Assembly: GCF_011758765.1 (NCBI RefSeq)
Contig: NZ_JAANOU010000001.1
Span: 2,046,001-2,110,000 of the forward strand
Reading direction: 5' to 3'
DNA length: 64,000 nucleotides
From: Amycolatopsis viridis
GTDB taxonomy: Bacteria > Actinomycetota > Actinomycetes > Mycobacteriales > Pseudonocardiaceae
Both the position numbers and the translations under genes were made by a program. The first letter of the stretch is position 1. Each line of letters starts with the position of its first letter. A model generated the notes under the pieces. It was not told the DNA's origin and did no database searches. It saw only the letters and a program-made list of their open reading frames with translations. Below, in pieces: positions 1 through 9,034 of the stretch.

Positions 1-1
1 C

Positions 2-484
2 CTCGCCGGCGGCGCCAACGTGATCCTCGTACCGGAGCGGCCGTTCTCCGTCGAGCAGGTCGTCGAGTGGGTCGAGCGGCGCTTCGAGAAGATGTACGCG
101 CCGATCATCGTGGTCGCCGAGGGCGCGGTGCCGGAGGGTGGCGCCGAGGTGCTCAAGACCGGGGCGACGGACGCGTTCGGGCACGTCCAGCTCGGCGGGG
201 TGGGCACCTGGCTCGCGGACGAGATCGCGGCCCGCACCGGCAAGGAGTCGCGTGCGGTGGTGCTCGGCCACACGCAGCGGGGCGGCACCCCGACGGCCTA
301 CGACCGGGTGCTCGCCACCCGGTTCGGCCTGCACGCCGTGGACGCGGTCGCCGACGGCGACTTCGGCACGATGGTCGCGTTGCGCGGCACCGACATCGTG
401 CGGGTCAAGCTCGCCGAGGCGACCGCGGAGCTGAAGACCGTGCCGCCGGAGCGGTACCAGGAGGCCGAGGTCTTCTTCGGCTGA
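2..484 (+). CDS. pfkA: ATP-dependent 6-phosphofructokinase, C-terminal part
   Basis: Phosphorylates fructose 6-phosphate in glycolysis (cytoplasm). Only the last 160 residues are in the window; the open frame continues to the left edge. The segment holds the family signature LGHTQRGGTPTAYDR near residue 90 of the fragment, where the substrate-binding loop of bacterial PfkA lies, followed by the usual C-terminal helix region. It ends at a strong terminator, so it is the last gene of its transcript. A PPi-dependent relative cannot be excluded because the Gly/Asp position that separates ATP- from PPi-enzymes is outside the window. Family call is firm, cofactor is inferred. Confidence 0.9.
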   Translation, partial: LAGGANVILVPERPFSVEQVVEWVERRFEKMYAPIIVVAEGAVPEGGAEVLKTGATDAFGHVQLGGVGTWLADEIAARTGKESRAVVLGHTQRGGTPTAYDRVLATRFGLHAVDAVADGDFGTMVALRGTDIVRVKLAEATAELKTVPPERYQEAEVFFG

Positions 485-498
485 TCCGGTGGATCGTC

Positions 499-534
499 CC
501 GGGGGCGCGACGGCTTCGGCCGTCGCGCCCCCGG
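499..534 (+). terminator. pfkA terminator with UUCG tetraloop
   Basis: Perfect 16-bp GC-rich stem (499-514 with 519-534) closed by c(UUCG)g, followed by TTCTTC. It starts 15 bases after the pfkA stop codon. Confidence 0.85.
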
Positions 535-557
535 TTCTTCGCCGCCCCGCCCGCGCT

Positions 558-563
558 TATCGT
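558..563 (+). promoter_or_regulatory. -10 box of a probable leaderless promoter
   Basis: TATCGT lies six bases before the GTG at 570, with no ribosome binding site between. This TANNNT-N6-RTG layout is typical of actinobacterial leaderless mRNAs. Confidence 0.5.
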
Positions 564-569
564 GGCGCG

Positions 570-1238
570 GTGACGAAGTTCGCCGGATTCGGAGAGCACG
601 CCGTCGAGTTCTACGACGGCCTGACCGCGGACAACTCGAAGGCGTACTGGACCGACCACGTCGAGGTCTACCGGTCGGACGTGCGGGGCCCGATGGAGGC
701 GCTGATCGCCGAGCTGACGCCCGAGTTCGGTCCCGGCTTCGGCGAGGGCAAGGTGTTCCGCCCCTACCGCGACGTGCGGTTCGCCCGGGACAAGACCCCG
801 TACAAGACCCACTGCGGCGGCGTGGTCGAGCCGGGCCGTGGCGGCGGTGCGTACTACGTGGAGGTGTCCTCGGCCGGGTTGCGGGTCGGCGGCGGGTGCT
901 TCCACCTCCAGTCCGACCAGCTGGCCCGCTTCCGGCAGGCGGTCGGCACCGAGATCCACGGAGCCGAGCTCGCCGGCATCCTCGCCGGCCTGCGCCGCGC
1001 CGGCTGGACCATCACCGGGGACGTGCTGAAGACGAAACCCCGCGGCTACCCCGACGACCATCCGCGCCTGGACCTGCTCAAGCACCGCTCGCTGTACGCC
1101 GTCCGCTCCTGGGAACCGGACGACACCCTGCACGAACGCGCCTGCCTGGAGCGGGTACGCAAGGCGTGGCGGCAGCTGCGGCCGTTCAACGAGTGGGCCC
1201 GCGACCACGTCGGGGTGAGCGCGAAGCCGCGTCGCTGA
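570..1238 (+). CDS. DUF2461 domain protein
   Basis: Conserved protein of unknown function, 222 residues, matching DUF2461 (TIGR02453) over its whole length. Recognisable features are the N-terminal FAGFGEHAVEFYDGL start, the central KVFRPYRDVRFARDKTPYK block at residues 67-85, and the C-terminal RAWRQLRPFNEWARDHVG-like ending. The GTG at 570 is chosen because the family begins at this point and because a -10-like box sits six bases upstream; an in-frame ATG at 489 would run through the pfkA terminator. It stands alone between two glycolytic genes. No catalytic role is known to me. Confidence 0.85.
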   Translation: MTKFAGFGEHAVEFYDGLTADNSKAYWTDHVEVYRSDVRGPMEALIAELTPEFGPGFGEGKVFRPYRDVRFARDKTPYKTHCGGVVEPGRGGGAYYVEVSSAGLRVGGGCFHLQSDQLARFRQAVGTEIHGAELAGILAGLRRAGWTITGDVLKTKPRGYPDDHPRLDLLKHRSLYAVRSWEPDDTLHERACLERVRKAWRQLRPFNEWARDHVGVSAKPRR

Positions 1239-1371
1239 CCGCGTCCCCCGAACGAGTTAAATCCGGTCCGGCGCCCGTCGCCCGGCCCCTGAGCAGCCGT
1301 GATGCCGCTCACTGGTGAACGTTTGCTGAACCGTTCGAGAGATCGGTACAGACGTGCGGCGGGTAAGGGAC

Positions 1372-1377
1372 TACGCT
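1372..1377 (+). promoter_or_regulatory. -10 box upstream of pyk
   Basis: TACGCT ends eight bases before the GTG at 1386 and no Shine-Dalgarno sequence is visible, so a leaderless transcript is likely. Confidence 0.45.
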
Positions 1378-1385
1378 ATGGGAAC

Positions 1386-2810
1386 GTGAGCCGACGCGCG
1401 AAGATCGTATGCACGATGGGACCCGCCACCGCGACCGCGGAGAAGGTGCGTGCCCTAGTCGACGCCGGAATGGACGTGGCACGCCTGAACTTCAGCCACG
1501 GCAGCCACGGCGACCACAAGCAGGTGTACGACCTGATCCGGGAGGCGGCGGCCGAGACCGGGCGCGCGGTCGGCGTCCTCGCCGACCTGCAGGGCCCGAA
1601 GATCCGGCTCGGCACCTTCGCCGGTGGCCCCGTGGAGTGGCGCACCGGGGACGTCGTGCGCATCACCGTGGAGGACGTCGCCGGTACCCACGACCGGGTC
1701 TCCACCACCTACAAGGGCCTGGCCAGGGACGCCAAGCCGGGTGACCGCCTGCTGGTCGACGACGGCAAGGTGGGCCTGGTCGTCCGGGGCGTCGAGGGGC
1801 CGGACGTGGTGTGCGAGGTCACCGAGGGCGGCCCGGTCAGCAACAACAAGGGCGTGTCGCTGCCCGGCATGGACGTCTCGGTGCCGGCGCTGTCCGACAA
1901 GGACGTCGAGGACCTGGAGTTCGCGCTCGAGCTGGGCGCCGACTTCATCGCGTTGTCCTTCGTCCGCTCGCCCGCCGACATCGACCTGGTGCACCAGGTG
2001 ATGGACCGCGTGGGCAAGGGGCGCCGCCCGGTCATCGCGAAGCTGGAGAAGCCCGAGGCGGTCTACAACCTCGAGGCCATCGTGCTCGCCTTCGACGGCG
2101 TCATGGTCGCCCGCGGCGACCTGGGCGTGGAGCTCCCGCTGGAGCAGGTGCCGCTGGTGCAGAAGCGGGCCATCCAGATCGCCCGGGAGAACGCCAAGCC
2201 GGTCATCGTGGCGACCCAGATGCTCGACTCGATGATCAACAACTCGCGGCCGACCCGCGCCGAGGCCTCCGACGTGGCCAACGCGGTGCTCGACGGCGCG
2301 GACGCGGTCATGCTGTCCGGCGAGACCAGCGTGGGCCGCTACCCGATCGAGACGGTGCAGACCATGTCCCGGATCGTGGAGGCGGTCGAGGCCGACACCC
2401 CGGCCGTGCCGCCGCTGTCGCACGTGCCGCGCACCAAGCGGGGCGTGATCTCCTACGCGGCCAAGGACATCGGCGAGCGGCTCAATGCGAAGGCACTGGT
2501 CGCGTTCACCCAGTCCGGTGACACGGTCCGCCGGCTGGCCCGGCTGCACACGCGGCTGCCGCTGCTGGCGTTCACACCCGAGGAGAGCGTGCGCAGCCAG
2601 CTGTCACTGACCTGGGGCACCTACACCGAGCTGGTGCCGTCGGTGGACTCGACCGACCGGATGATCAAGCAGGTGGACCGCGCGATGCTGGAGACCGGCC
2701 GCTACCAGCCGGGCGACCTGGTCGTCATCGTGGCCGGCTCCCCGCCGGGAACCGTCGGTTCGACCAACCTGATCCGGGTGCACAAGCTGGGTGAGGACGA
2801 CCACGCCTGA
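1386..2810 (+). CDS. pyk: pyruvate kinase
   Basis: Converts phosphoenolpyruvate and ADP to pyruvate and ATP in glycolysis. At 474 residues it is full length for the actinobacterial enzyme. It begins RRAKIVCTMGPAT, shows the NFSHGSH phosphoenolpyruvate-site motif near residue 35, the catalytic lysine at about 219 in VIAKLEKPEAV, the metal-site segment MVARGDLGVELP at about 240-251, and the C-terminal allosteric domain. The start at 1386 is set by homology to this N-terminus; an upstream in-frame ATG at 1299 would add an atypical basic leader. Monocistronic, with its own leaderless-type promoter. Confidence 0.95.
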   Translation: MSRRAKIVCTMGPATATAEKVRALVDAGMDVARLNFSHGSHGDHKQVYDLIREAAAETGRAVGVLADLQGPKIRLGTFAGGPVEWRTGDVVRITVEDVAGTHDRVSTTYKGLARDAKPGDRLLVDDGKVGLVVRGVEGPDVVCEVTEGGPVSNNKGVSLPGMDVSVPALSDKDVEDLEFALELGADFIALSFVRSPADIDLVHQVMDRVGKGRRPVIAKLEKPEAVYNLEAIVLAFDGVMVARGDLGVELPLEQVPLVQKRAIQIARENAKPVIVATQMLDSMINNSRPTRAEASDVANAVLDGADAVMLSGETSVGRYPIETVQTMSRIVEAVEADTPAVPPLSHVPRTKRGVISYAAKDIGERLNAKALVAFTQSGDTVRRLARLHTRLPLLAFTPEESVRSQLSLTWGTYTELVPSVDSTDRMIKQVDRAMLETGRYQPGDLVVIVAGSPPGTVGSTNLIRVHKLGEDDHA

Positions 2811-2834
2811 CACGTCGGTCCCGGCCGCGCCCCG

Positions 2835-2840
2835 TAGGCT
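2835..2840 (+). promoter_or_regulatory. -10 box upstream of tesB
   Basis: TAGGCT ends six bases before the ATG at 2847 and no ribosome binding site follows; a leaderless start is likely. Confidence 0.45.
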
Positions 2841-2846
2841 TTCGGC

Positions 2847-3776
2847 ATGACTGAGCTGGCGCGGGACGCGGCCGCCGGACTGGACGCCCAGGAGGGCGCC
2901 GGCGGGCAGGCGGTGCTCGACAACCTCGTCGCGCTGCTGGACCTCGAGCGCATCGAGGAGGACATCTTCCGCGGGGTCAGCCCGCCGCATTCACCGGTGC
3001 GCGTCTTCGGCGGCCAGGTCGCCGGGCAGGCCCTGGTCGCCGCCGGGCGCACGGTGCCGCCGGAGCGGAAGGTGCACTCGCTGCACGCGTACTTCATCCG
3101 CGGCGGGGACCCGCGGGTGCCGATCGTCTACGAGGTCGACCGCATCCGGGACGGCCGGTCGTTCACCACCCGCCGGGTGGTGGCGGTCCAGCACGGCAAG
3201 GCGATCTTCGCGTTGTCCGCGTCGTTCCAGAAGTCCGAGCCGGGCCTGGAGCACGCGGCCGCGATGCCGGACGTGCCGGACCCGGAGTCCCTGCCGACCT
3301 ACGCCGAGCGGGTCCGCGCGGTCCCGCAGGCGCTGCCGGACTTCCGCGAGCGCCCCCGGCCGATCGACATCCGCTACGTCAACGACCCGCCGTGGGTGAC
3401 GCGGCAGACCGGGGAGCGGCCGGACCGCAACCAGGTGTGGATGCGGGCGGACGGGGTGCTCCCGGACGATCCGCTGCTGCACGTGTGCGTGCTGACCTAC
3501 GCCTCGGACATGACTCTGCTCGACTCGCCGCTGGCCCGGCACGGCGTGTACTGGGACCTGGACCGGGTGCTCGGCGCGAGCCTGGACCACGCGCTGTGGT
3601 TCCACCGGCCGTTCCGCGCGGACGAATGGTTCCTGTACGACACCGAGTCGCCCTCGGCGTCCGGCGGGCGCGGGCTGGCGACCGGCCGGTTCTTCAGCCG
3701 CGACGGGCAGTTGCTGGCGACCGTGGTGCAGGAGGGGCTGCTGCGCGTGCTGCCACCGGACGGACAGCCGGGCTGA
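2847..3776 (+). CDS. tesB: acyl-CoA thioesterase II
   Basis: Hydrolyses acyl-CoA to free fatty acid and CoA. The 309 residues form the usual double hotdog: an N-terminal half with RVFGGQVAGQALVAA (residues 52-66) and HSLHAYFIRGGDP (about 76-88), and a C-terminal half with LTYASDMTLLDSPL and WFHRPFRADEWFLYDTES near residues 250-270. These are the standard TesB landmarks, including the active-site Asp in the SDM stretch. Genes on both sides are unrelated. Physiological substrate is not evident from sequence. Confidence 0.92.
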   Translation: MTELARDAAAGLDAQEGAGGQAVLDNLVALLDLERIEEDIFRGVSPPHSPVRVFGGQVAGQALVAAGRTVPPERKVHSLHAYFIRGGDPRVPIVYEVDRIRDGRSFTTRRVVAVQHGKAIFALSASFQKSEPGLEHAAAMPDVPDPESLPTYAERVRAVPQALPDFRERPRPIDIRYVNDPPWVTRQTGERPDRNQVWMRADGVLPDDPLLHVCVLTYASDMTLLDSPLARHGVYWDLDRVLGASLDHALWFHRPFRADEWFLYDTESPSASGGRGLATGRFFSRDGQLLATVVQEGLLRVLPPDGQPG

Positions 3777-3780
3777 CGGG

Positions 3781-4167
3781 TCAGGCCAGCGGGCTCAGCG
3801 ACCTCGGCGACCTCGGCGACCTCGAGGGTGCTGTGCGGTGCCGGTGCTTGGTCCGCGGCCGCACCACGTCCTCGATCGCCGGCCCCAGGCTGAGCTGCGC
3901 CGCCAGGTAGGCCCGGCACGGTGTGCGCCCGCGGCGCCGGAAGAACAGCCGCGACACGCGGCCGCGGCACACCGGGCAGTGACCGCGTGCGTCGGGGGCG
4001 TGCGTGGCGAGGGTGGCGCGCAGCGCCTCCACCAGGCGGGGGATCTCCCGGGCGGCGAGCTCGGCTGCCCCGTCGCGGTCGGCGAGGCCGGCCGACCGGC
4101 GGAGATCGTCCAGCTTGCGGTGCACGGACGTCTGGAGTGGACCGGCGATGGTGTCGCGGTCGAGCAC
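3781..4167 (-). CDS. hypothetical CxxC protein next to XRE/DUF397 pair
   Basis: A 128-residue protein I do not recognise. The start at 4167 (GTG) is supported by an AGGAGG ribosome site six bases upstream; an in-frame ATG at 4221 has no such site. Residues 1-55 look helical and acidic/basic (KLDDLRRSAGLADRDGAAELAAREIP). Near residue 65 comes HCPVCRGR followed by RLFFRRRGRTPCRAYL, a possible half zinc site with a third cysteine. The tail is rich in Arg, Ser and Pro. It is transcribed divergently from the XRE regulator at 4359, so the two may share a control region. Function unknown. Confidence 0.6.
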   Translation of the reverse strand: MLDRDTIAGPLQTSVHRKLDDLRRSAGLADRDGAAELAAREIPRLVEALRATLATHAPDARGHCPVCRGRVSRLFFRRRGRTPCRAYLAAQLSLGPAIEDVVRPRTKHRHRTAPSRSPRSPRSLSPLA

Positions 4168-4358
4168 GCCGCCTCCTGGAAGTTGGTTACGCGGAGGCGA
4201 GGTTACCGGGGCGTTCTGCAAGTTGCAGCGCGCTGTTCGCGGAACATACCCCGCGGGGGTGAGGAAGGCGGACGGACTTTCCCCATTCGGCTGGTTAGAT
4301 GGAACGCGTTGTCCACGAGCCAGCAGGAACGCGCGCGGGCCGGAGTGGAGGAGCGCAC

Positions 4359-5210
4359 ATGAGCCGGGGTCAGGGTCCCACGATCCGCAGACGACGGCTG
4401 GCGAGCGAACTGCGCCGGTTGCGGGAGACCGCGGACTTCACCATCGACGAGGTCGCGGAGAAACTCGAATGCTCCGCGTCGAAGATCAGCCGCATCGAGA
4501 CCGGGCACGTCGGGGTGACGCCCCGTGACGCGCGCGACATGCTGGAGCTGTACGGCATTGTCGGCGACGAGCGGGAAGCGCTCGTCCAGCTCGCCCGCGA
4601 GGCCCGCAAACCGGGCTGGTGGCAGGCGTACAAGGAGGTCTTCACCGGCACCTTCGTCGGGCTGGAGGCCGACGCCAGCTCGCTGCGGGCGTTCCAGGCG
4701 CTGCTCGTGCCCGGGCTGCTGCAGACCGAGGCGTACGCGCGCACCGTCATCCGCGCCATGCGCCCGGACGCCGACGAGTCCGACATCCAGCGCCGCGTCG
4801 CCGCGCGCACCGCGCGCCAGCAGCTGCTGACCGACGAGAACCCGCCGGAGTACTGGGCGGTCATCGACGAGGCGGTGCTGCACCGCGTGGTCGGGGGCCC
4901 CGAGGTGATGGCGCACCAGGCCCACCGGCTGCTGGCCGTCGCGCAGTTGCCGCACGTCACCATCCAGGTGGTCCCGTTCGGCGCCGGCGCGCACCCGGGC
5001 ATGGAGGGACCGTTCCTCATCCTCGGCTTCCCGGAGCAGGCCGACCCCGACGTGGTGTACCTGGACAGCACCTCCGGTGGCTTCTTCCTCGAACTACCCC
5101 CCGATGTTCGCCGATACATCCTCATGTTCGATCATCTTCGTGCGGCGGCACTCAAACCGGACGACTCGACCGAGGTGATCGCCGCGGCGGTCGAACGCTT
5201 TTCCGGATGA
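4359..5210 (+). CDS. XRE-family regulator with DUF5753 domain
   Basis: A DNA-binding regulator of the Scr1-like class abundant in Streptomyces and Pseudonocardiaceae, 283 residues. An XRE helix-turn-helix occupies about residues 10-65 (FTIDEVAEKLECSASKISRIETG). The rest is the DUF5753 domain, with WWQAYKEVF, the LLVPGLLQTEAYAR motif and IQVVPFGAGAHPG. ATG 4359 is chosen for its GGAGGAG site seven bases upstream; the in-frame ATG at 4299 lacks one. A DUF397 gene follows 55 bases later on the same strand, the standard pairing for this family, in which the DUF397 protein is proposed to act with or on the regulator. Confidence 0.9.
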   Translation: MSRGQGPTIRRRRLASELRRLRETADFTIDEVAEKLECSASKISRIETGHVGVTPRDARDMLELYGIVGDEREALVQLAREARKPGWWQAYKEVFTGTFVGLEADASSLRAFQALLVPGLLQTEAYARTVIRAMRPDADESDIQRRVAARTARQQLLTDENPPEYWAVIDEAVLHRVVGGPEVMAHQAHRLLAVAQLPHVTIQVVPFGAGAHPGMEGPFLILGFPEQADPDVVYLDSTSGGFFLELPPDVRRYILMFDHLRAAALKPDDSTEVIAAAVERFSG

Positions 5211-5265
5211 CCGCGGCCGGGGAGTCGCCCGGGCGTTGCCCGGGAAGTGAGGAGCGGGGAAAGAA

Positions 5266-5475
5266 ATGTCCCATGTGGATCGGAGCGCCCCGGTGTGGCG
5301 CAAGAGCAGCCACAGCGGCGGCGGGAACGACTGCGTCGAGGTCGCGATGATCGCCGGGGGCGTCGGCGTGCGTGACTCCAAGAACCCGGACGCCGGCGAG
5401 CTGCACGTGTCCGCCGAGAGCTGGCGCGGCCTGCTCCGCGCGGTGGGTGCGCTCGACCGCGCCCGGGTGAACTGA
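5266..5475 (+). CDS. DUF397 protein
   Basis: A 69-residue DUF397 protein with the family signature W-R-K-S-S-x-S (residues 11-17), CVEVA (25-29), VRDSKNP (36-42) and a C-terminal W-R-x-L-L helix. It has a purine-rich ribosome site (GGGGAAAG) just before the ATG. It is co-directional with the XRE/DUF5753 gene and ends at a strong terminator, so the two form one unit. In related actinomycetes such pairs influence development and antibiotic production; the role here is inferred from that only. Confidence 0.9.
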   Translation: MSHVDRSAPVWRKSSHSGGGNDCVEVAMIAGGVGVRDSKNPDAGELHVSAESWRGLLRAVGALDRARVN

Positions 5476-5480
5476 CCGGA

Positions 5481-5528
5481 CGACCCCTTACCCCGCCGTA
5501 CGGAGGACACGGCTGGGGTAAGGGGTCG
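5481..5528 (+). terminator. terminator after the XRE/DUF397 pair
   Basis: Perfect 14-bp inverted repeat (5481-5494 with 5515-5528, arm CGACCCCTTACCCC) around a 20-base loop, followed by TTTCG, six bases after the DUF397 stop. Confidence 0.75.
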
Positions 5529-5630
5529 TTTCGCGTCCAGGACGAGGTGATCGTCCGATGCCGGGGGGCCGCCCTCAGGACGACTCTGAGGTTCGCCAGG
5601 GGAATCGACGAACCGGAAGAGGGACTCCCG

Positions 5631-5801
5631 ATGCGCACCGAGTTGATGTTCGACGCCGTGATGGCCGAGGTCGCCTACCGTCGCGAGCAGCTGGAGAAGG
5701 CGGGCCGGCCGGGCCGGCCGTGGTTCCGGCGCGCCCGGACCCGGGTGCAGGTACCCGAGCAGCGCCGCCCGAGCGCGCTCGAGCTCGTCCGGGCCCGGTA
5801 A
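5631..5801 (+). CDS. small hypothetical protein
   Basis: A 56-residue, mostly helical, strongly basic protein (MRTELMFDAVMAEVAYRREQ at the N-terminus, then GRPGRPWFRRARTR). ATG 5631 follows a GGAAGAGGGA ribosome site; the frame is open from 5547 but the upstream part has no better start. It stands between the DUF397 terminator and the LuxR gene. I do not know its function. Codon use at third positions is as GC-rich as its neighbours, which favours a real gene. Confidence 0.5.
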   Translation: MRTELMFDAVMAEVAYRREQLEKAGRPGRPWFRRARTRVQVPEQRRPSALELVRAR

Positions 5802-5868
5802 GGCCCACCGGGGTGAATCGCCCGGCGGGCCGAAAAGGATACCGGTTCTGTCGGTGGGGTGCGTCAGA

Positions 5869-8800
5869 ATGATGGTCGTGCCCCGCCTAGGTTCCGGAAT
5901 CCCGCTGGTCGCCCGTGCTGACGAGATGCGACGGCTGCGTGCTGCCTTCGCCGCCGCCGACCGGGGTGAGGGCGGCGCGGTGCTCGTGTCCGGTGACGCC
6001 GGGGTGGGCAAGACGCGCCTGCTGACCGAGCTGTCCGAGCACGCCGCCTCCCGCGGCGCGCTCGTGCTCACCGGGCGGTGCCTGGACGTGCGGGAGGGCG
6101 GTCTGCCGTACCTGCCCTTCGCCGAGGCGCTGTCCCCGCTGAGCACGGACGAGGATCCGGTGGTGGCCGAGGCGGTGCGGCTCCGGCCGGCGCTGGCGCG
6201 GCTGCTGCCCCAGGGGGCGATGCCGCCGGCGCCGGGCGGTGAGTACCTGGTGCCGGACACGTCGGGGGAGCGGGACGTGCCGTACCGGGTCCGGCAGGAG
6301 CAGGACCTCGGACAGCTCCAGCTGTTCGACGCCGTGTTCGGGGTGCTGACCCGGATCGCCGAGCACCGGCCCGTCGTGCTGGTGCTGGAGGACCTGCACT
6401 GGGCCGACTCGTCCAGCCGGAACCTGCTGTCGTTCCTGCTCAACCGCCTGCGTGGGCATCGGTTGCTGGTCGTCGGCAGCTACCGGGAGGAGGACGTGCA
6501 CCGGCGGCACCCGTTGCGGGCGCTGCTGGTCGAGCTGGTCCGCCTGCCCGTGGTGTCGCGGATCGACCTGCGGCCGTTCGGCGCCGCGGAGGCGCGGGTG
6601 TTCGTCGAGGCCCTGGCCGACGGGCCGGTGTCGCCGGAGGTGCTGACGGACATCGCCGAGCGGTCGGAGGGCAACCCGTTCTTCGCCGAGGAGCTGATGG
6701 CCGCCGGCCTGGACTGCGAGGACCTGCCGGCCGGGCTCGCGGAGGTGCTGCTGTCGCGTCTGGAACGGCTGTCGCCGCAGGCGCGGCGCGTGGTGCGCAC
6801 CGTCTCGGCGGCGGGTGACTCGGTCGCGCACGCCGCGCTGGCCGAGGTCAGCGGGCTGGACGAGCTCGAGCTGGACGAGGCGCTGCGCGAGGCGGTGCAG
6901 CACCACGTGCTGGTCATCGAGCGCGGCGCCTACACGTTCCGGCACGCGTTGCTGCAGGAGGCGGTGTACGCGGACCTGTTGCCGGGGGAGCGGGTGCGCC
7001 TGCACGCGGCGTACGCCGGGCGCATCCGCCGCACCCCGCAGGGCCGTGGCCACGACGCGAAGCTCGCGTACCACAGCCTCCGCAGCAGGGACCTGACCGC
7101 GGCGCTGCCGGCGCTGGCGCGCGCGGCGGAGGAGGCCGAGCGGCTGGGCGCGCCGGGTGCGGCGCTGCGGCAGATCGAACAGGCGCTGGAGATCTGGGAC
7201 GCGGTTCCGGAGGCCGACCGGCCCGCCGACATCACCGAGCTGGACCTGCTGCAGGAGGCGTCCTACTTCGCCGGCACGTCCGGTGAGCCGGAGCGGGCCA
7301 TCGCCTACGCCCGCTCCTCGGTGCAGGCGCTGGGGCCGGACGTGCCGCCGGAGACGGCGGCCAAGACGTGGCGGCGCCTCGCCGAGGCGCTGCTCAACGC
7401 CGAGGGCACCCTGGACGAGGCGCTCGGCGCCATCAACCGTGCGTGGGAGCTGGTCGCCGAGCGCGAGCCGAGCAAGACCCGCGCGTGGGTGCTGGCCACC
7501 CGCGCCTCGATCCTGCGCAGTGCGGGTGAGTTCGAGGCGGCCAGCTGGAACGCGCACACGGCGGCCGCCGACGCGCAGGCCGTCGGCACGGCCGGCGGGG
7601 AGGCCGCCGCCCTGGTCACGCTGGGCGCGCTGGCGGACTGGGCGGGTGAACCGGTGGAGGCACGCAAGCGGCTGCGCGAGGCCGAGCGCAAAGCCGTCGA
7701 ATCCGATTCGCTGAACGTCGAGCTGCGGGCGATCTGCTACCAGGCGTTCAGCCACGAGGACCTGGGCGAGTACGCCGAGGCGATGGAGATCTACCGGCGC
7801 GGTATCGCGCGGGCCGAGCAGACCGGACTGACGTGGAGCATCTTCGGGCTGGAGATGCGCGCCCGGTACGTGACGCTGCGCTACCTCACCGGGGACTGGC
7901 CGGAGATGCCGGGCACGAACGCGCCCGCCCGGGGCGTGTCGAGCGTGCTGGCGGCGCGGATGACCTCGTCGTGGCTGCCGTTCGAGGTCGCGCGCGGCCG
8001 GGTGGCGACGGCCGAGAAGCTCCTGGAGGAGTTGCGGCCGCACTGGCGTGCCGAACCCGCGACCGCGATCGTGAGCGGGGCGACCGGGGCCGAACTCGCC
8101 TACTGGCAGGGTGACTACGAGCAGGCGGTGGAGCGGGCGCGGAAGGTCATCGACTTCCTCCTGGCGTCCGACGAGAACTACCTGCTCGCCACCGTCCGCC
8201 TGGGCGCGCTCGCGGTCGAGGCAGCCGCGGCGTGGGCGGGGAGCGCCCGCCCGCACGGCGATCAGGAGCGGGCCGAGCATGCGGCCGCGGTGGGCCGGGA
8301 GACGATCGAGCACGTGCGGTACGCGGTGGCAAACGGCCGGCCGCGGGCCCAGCAGGTCGGTCCGGAGGCGCGGGCCTGGCTGGCGCGGGCCGAGGCGTCG
8401 GCGAGCGGCCTGGAGGGCCCGGCCGATCCGTCGCTGTGGGCCGCGGCGGTCGCCGCGTTCGACTACGGCGCGGTCTACGAGCAGGCGATCTGCCGCTGGC
8501 ACCACGCCGAAGCGCTCCTGGCCGGACCGGGCGACGCCGGTCCGGCGGCGAAGGAGCTGCTGGCCGCGCACGAGGTCGCCGACCGCCTGGGAGCAGGCCC
8601 GCTGCGCACCGCGATCCGCGAACTGGCCCGCCGGGCGCGCATCGAGATCCCCGGGACGGAGCCGAAAGCCGCCCCCCGCACCACGATCGACCCGCTGACC
8701 GGACGCGAACGCGCCGTGCTCGAACGGGTGGCACTCGGCCGGACGAACAAGCAGGTGGGCGAGGAGCTGTACATCAGCGAGAAGACGGTGAGCGTGCACC

Positions 8801-8883
8801 TGTCCCGGGTGATGGCGAAACTCGGCGCGAGCCGGCGCGCGGAGGCGGTGGCGATCGCCTACGACCGGGGCCTGCTGACCTGA
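5869..8883 (+). CDS. LuxR-family ATPase regulator (LAL type)
   Basis: A large transcription regulator, 1004 residues. An N-terminal AAA ATPase has Walker A GDAGVGKT at residues 42-49 and a Walker B-like LVLEDLHWAD near residue 170. A long alpha-helical TPR-like middle (about 400-900) probably receives a ligand or protein signal. The C-terminal LuxR helix-turn-helix is at about 942-1004 (PLTGRERAVLERVALGRTNKQV, ISEKTVSVHLSRVMAKLG). The start could be ATG 5869, ATG 5872 or GTG 5878; no clear ribosome site separates them. It is transcribed alone and may act on distant genes, since the adjacent gabD2-like gene is convergent. Confidence 0.9.
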   Translation: MMVVPRLGSGIPLVARADEMRRLRAAFAAADRGEGGAVLVSGDAGVGKTRLLTELSEHAASRGALVLTGRCLDVREGGLPYLPFAEALSPLSTDEDPVVAEAVRLRPALARLLPQGAMPPAPGGEYLVPDTSGERDVPYRVRQEQDLGQLQLFDAVFGVLTRIAEHRPVVLVLEDLHWADSSSRNLLSFLLNRLRGHRLLVVGSYREEDVHRRHPLRALLVELVRLPVVSRIDLRPFGAAEARVFVEALADGPVSPEVLTDIAERSEGNPFFAEELMAAGLDCEDLPAGLAEVLLSRLERLSPQARRVVRTVSAAGDSVAHAALAEVSGLDELELDEALREAVQHHVLVIERGAYTFRHALLQEAVYADLLPGERVRLHAAYAGRIRRTPQGRGHDAKLAYHSLRSRDLTAALPALARAAEEAERLGAPGAALRQIEQALEIWDAVPEADRPADITELDLLQEASYFAGTSGEPERAIAYARSSVQALGPDVPPETAAKTWRRLAEALLNAEGTLDEALGAINRAWELVAEREPSKTRAWVLATRASILRSAGEFEAASWNAHTAAADAQAVGTAGGEAAALVTLGALADWAGEPVEARKRLREAERKAVESDSLNVELRAICYQAFSHEDLGEYAEAMEIYRRGIARAEQTGLTWSIFGLEMRARYVTLRYLTGDWPEMPGTNAPARGVSSVLAARMTSSWLPFEVARGRVATAEKLLEELRPHWRAEPATAIVSGATGAELAYWQGDYEQAVERARKVIDFLLASDENYLLATVRLGALAVEAAAAWAGSARPHGDQERAEHAAAVGRETIEHVRYAVANGRPRAQQVGPEARAWLARAEASASGLEGPADPSLWAAAVAAFDYGAVYEQAICRWHHAEALLAGPGDAGPAAKELLAAHEVADRLGAGPLRTAIRELARRARIEIPGTEPKAAPRTTIDPLTGRERAVLERVALGRTNKQVGEELYISEKTVSVHLSRVMAKLGASRRAEAVAIAYDRGLLT

Positions 8884-9034
8884 CCGGGCCTCCTGCCGGT
8901 GCGCGTCCGGCGGGACGTTTCGGGTGTCAGTGGCGTCCGGGCGGGACAGAACGCCCTCGACCCCGGCGGCTGGACGGCGGGGGCGCAGCCTGCGGATTCG
9001 CCGGACGGCGTGCCGGCGCCGCCGGTCCGGGCGC

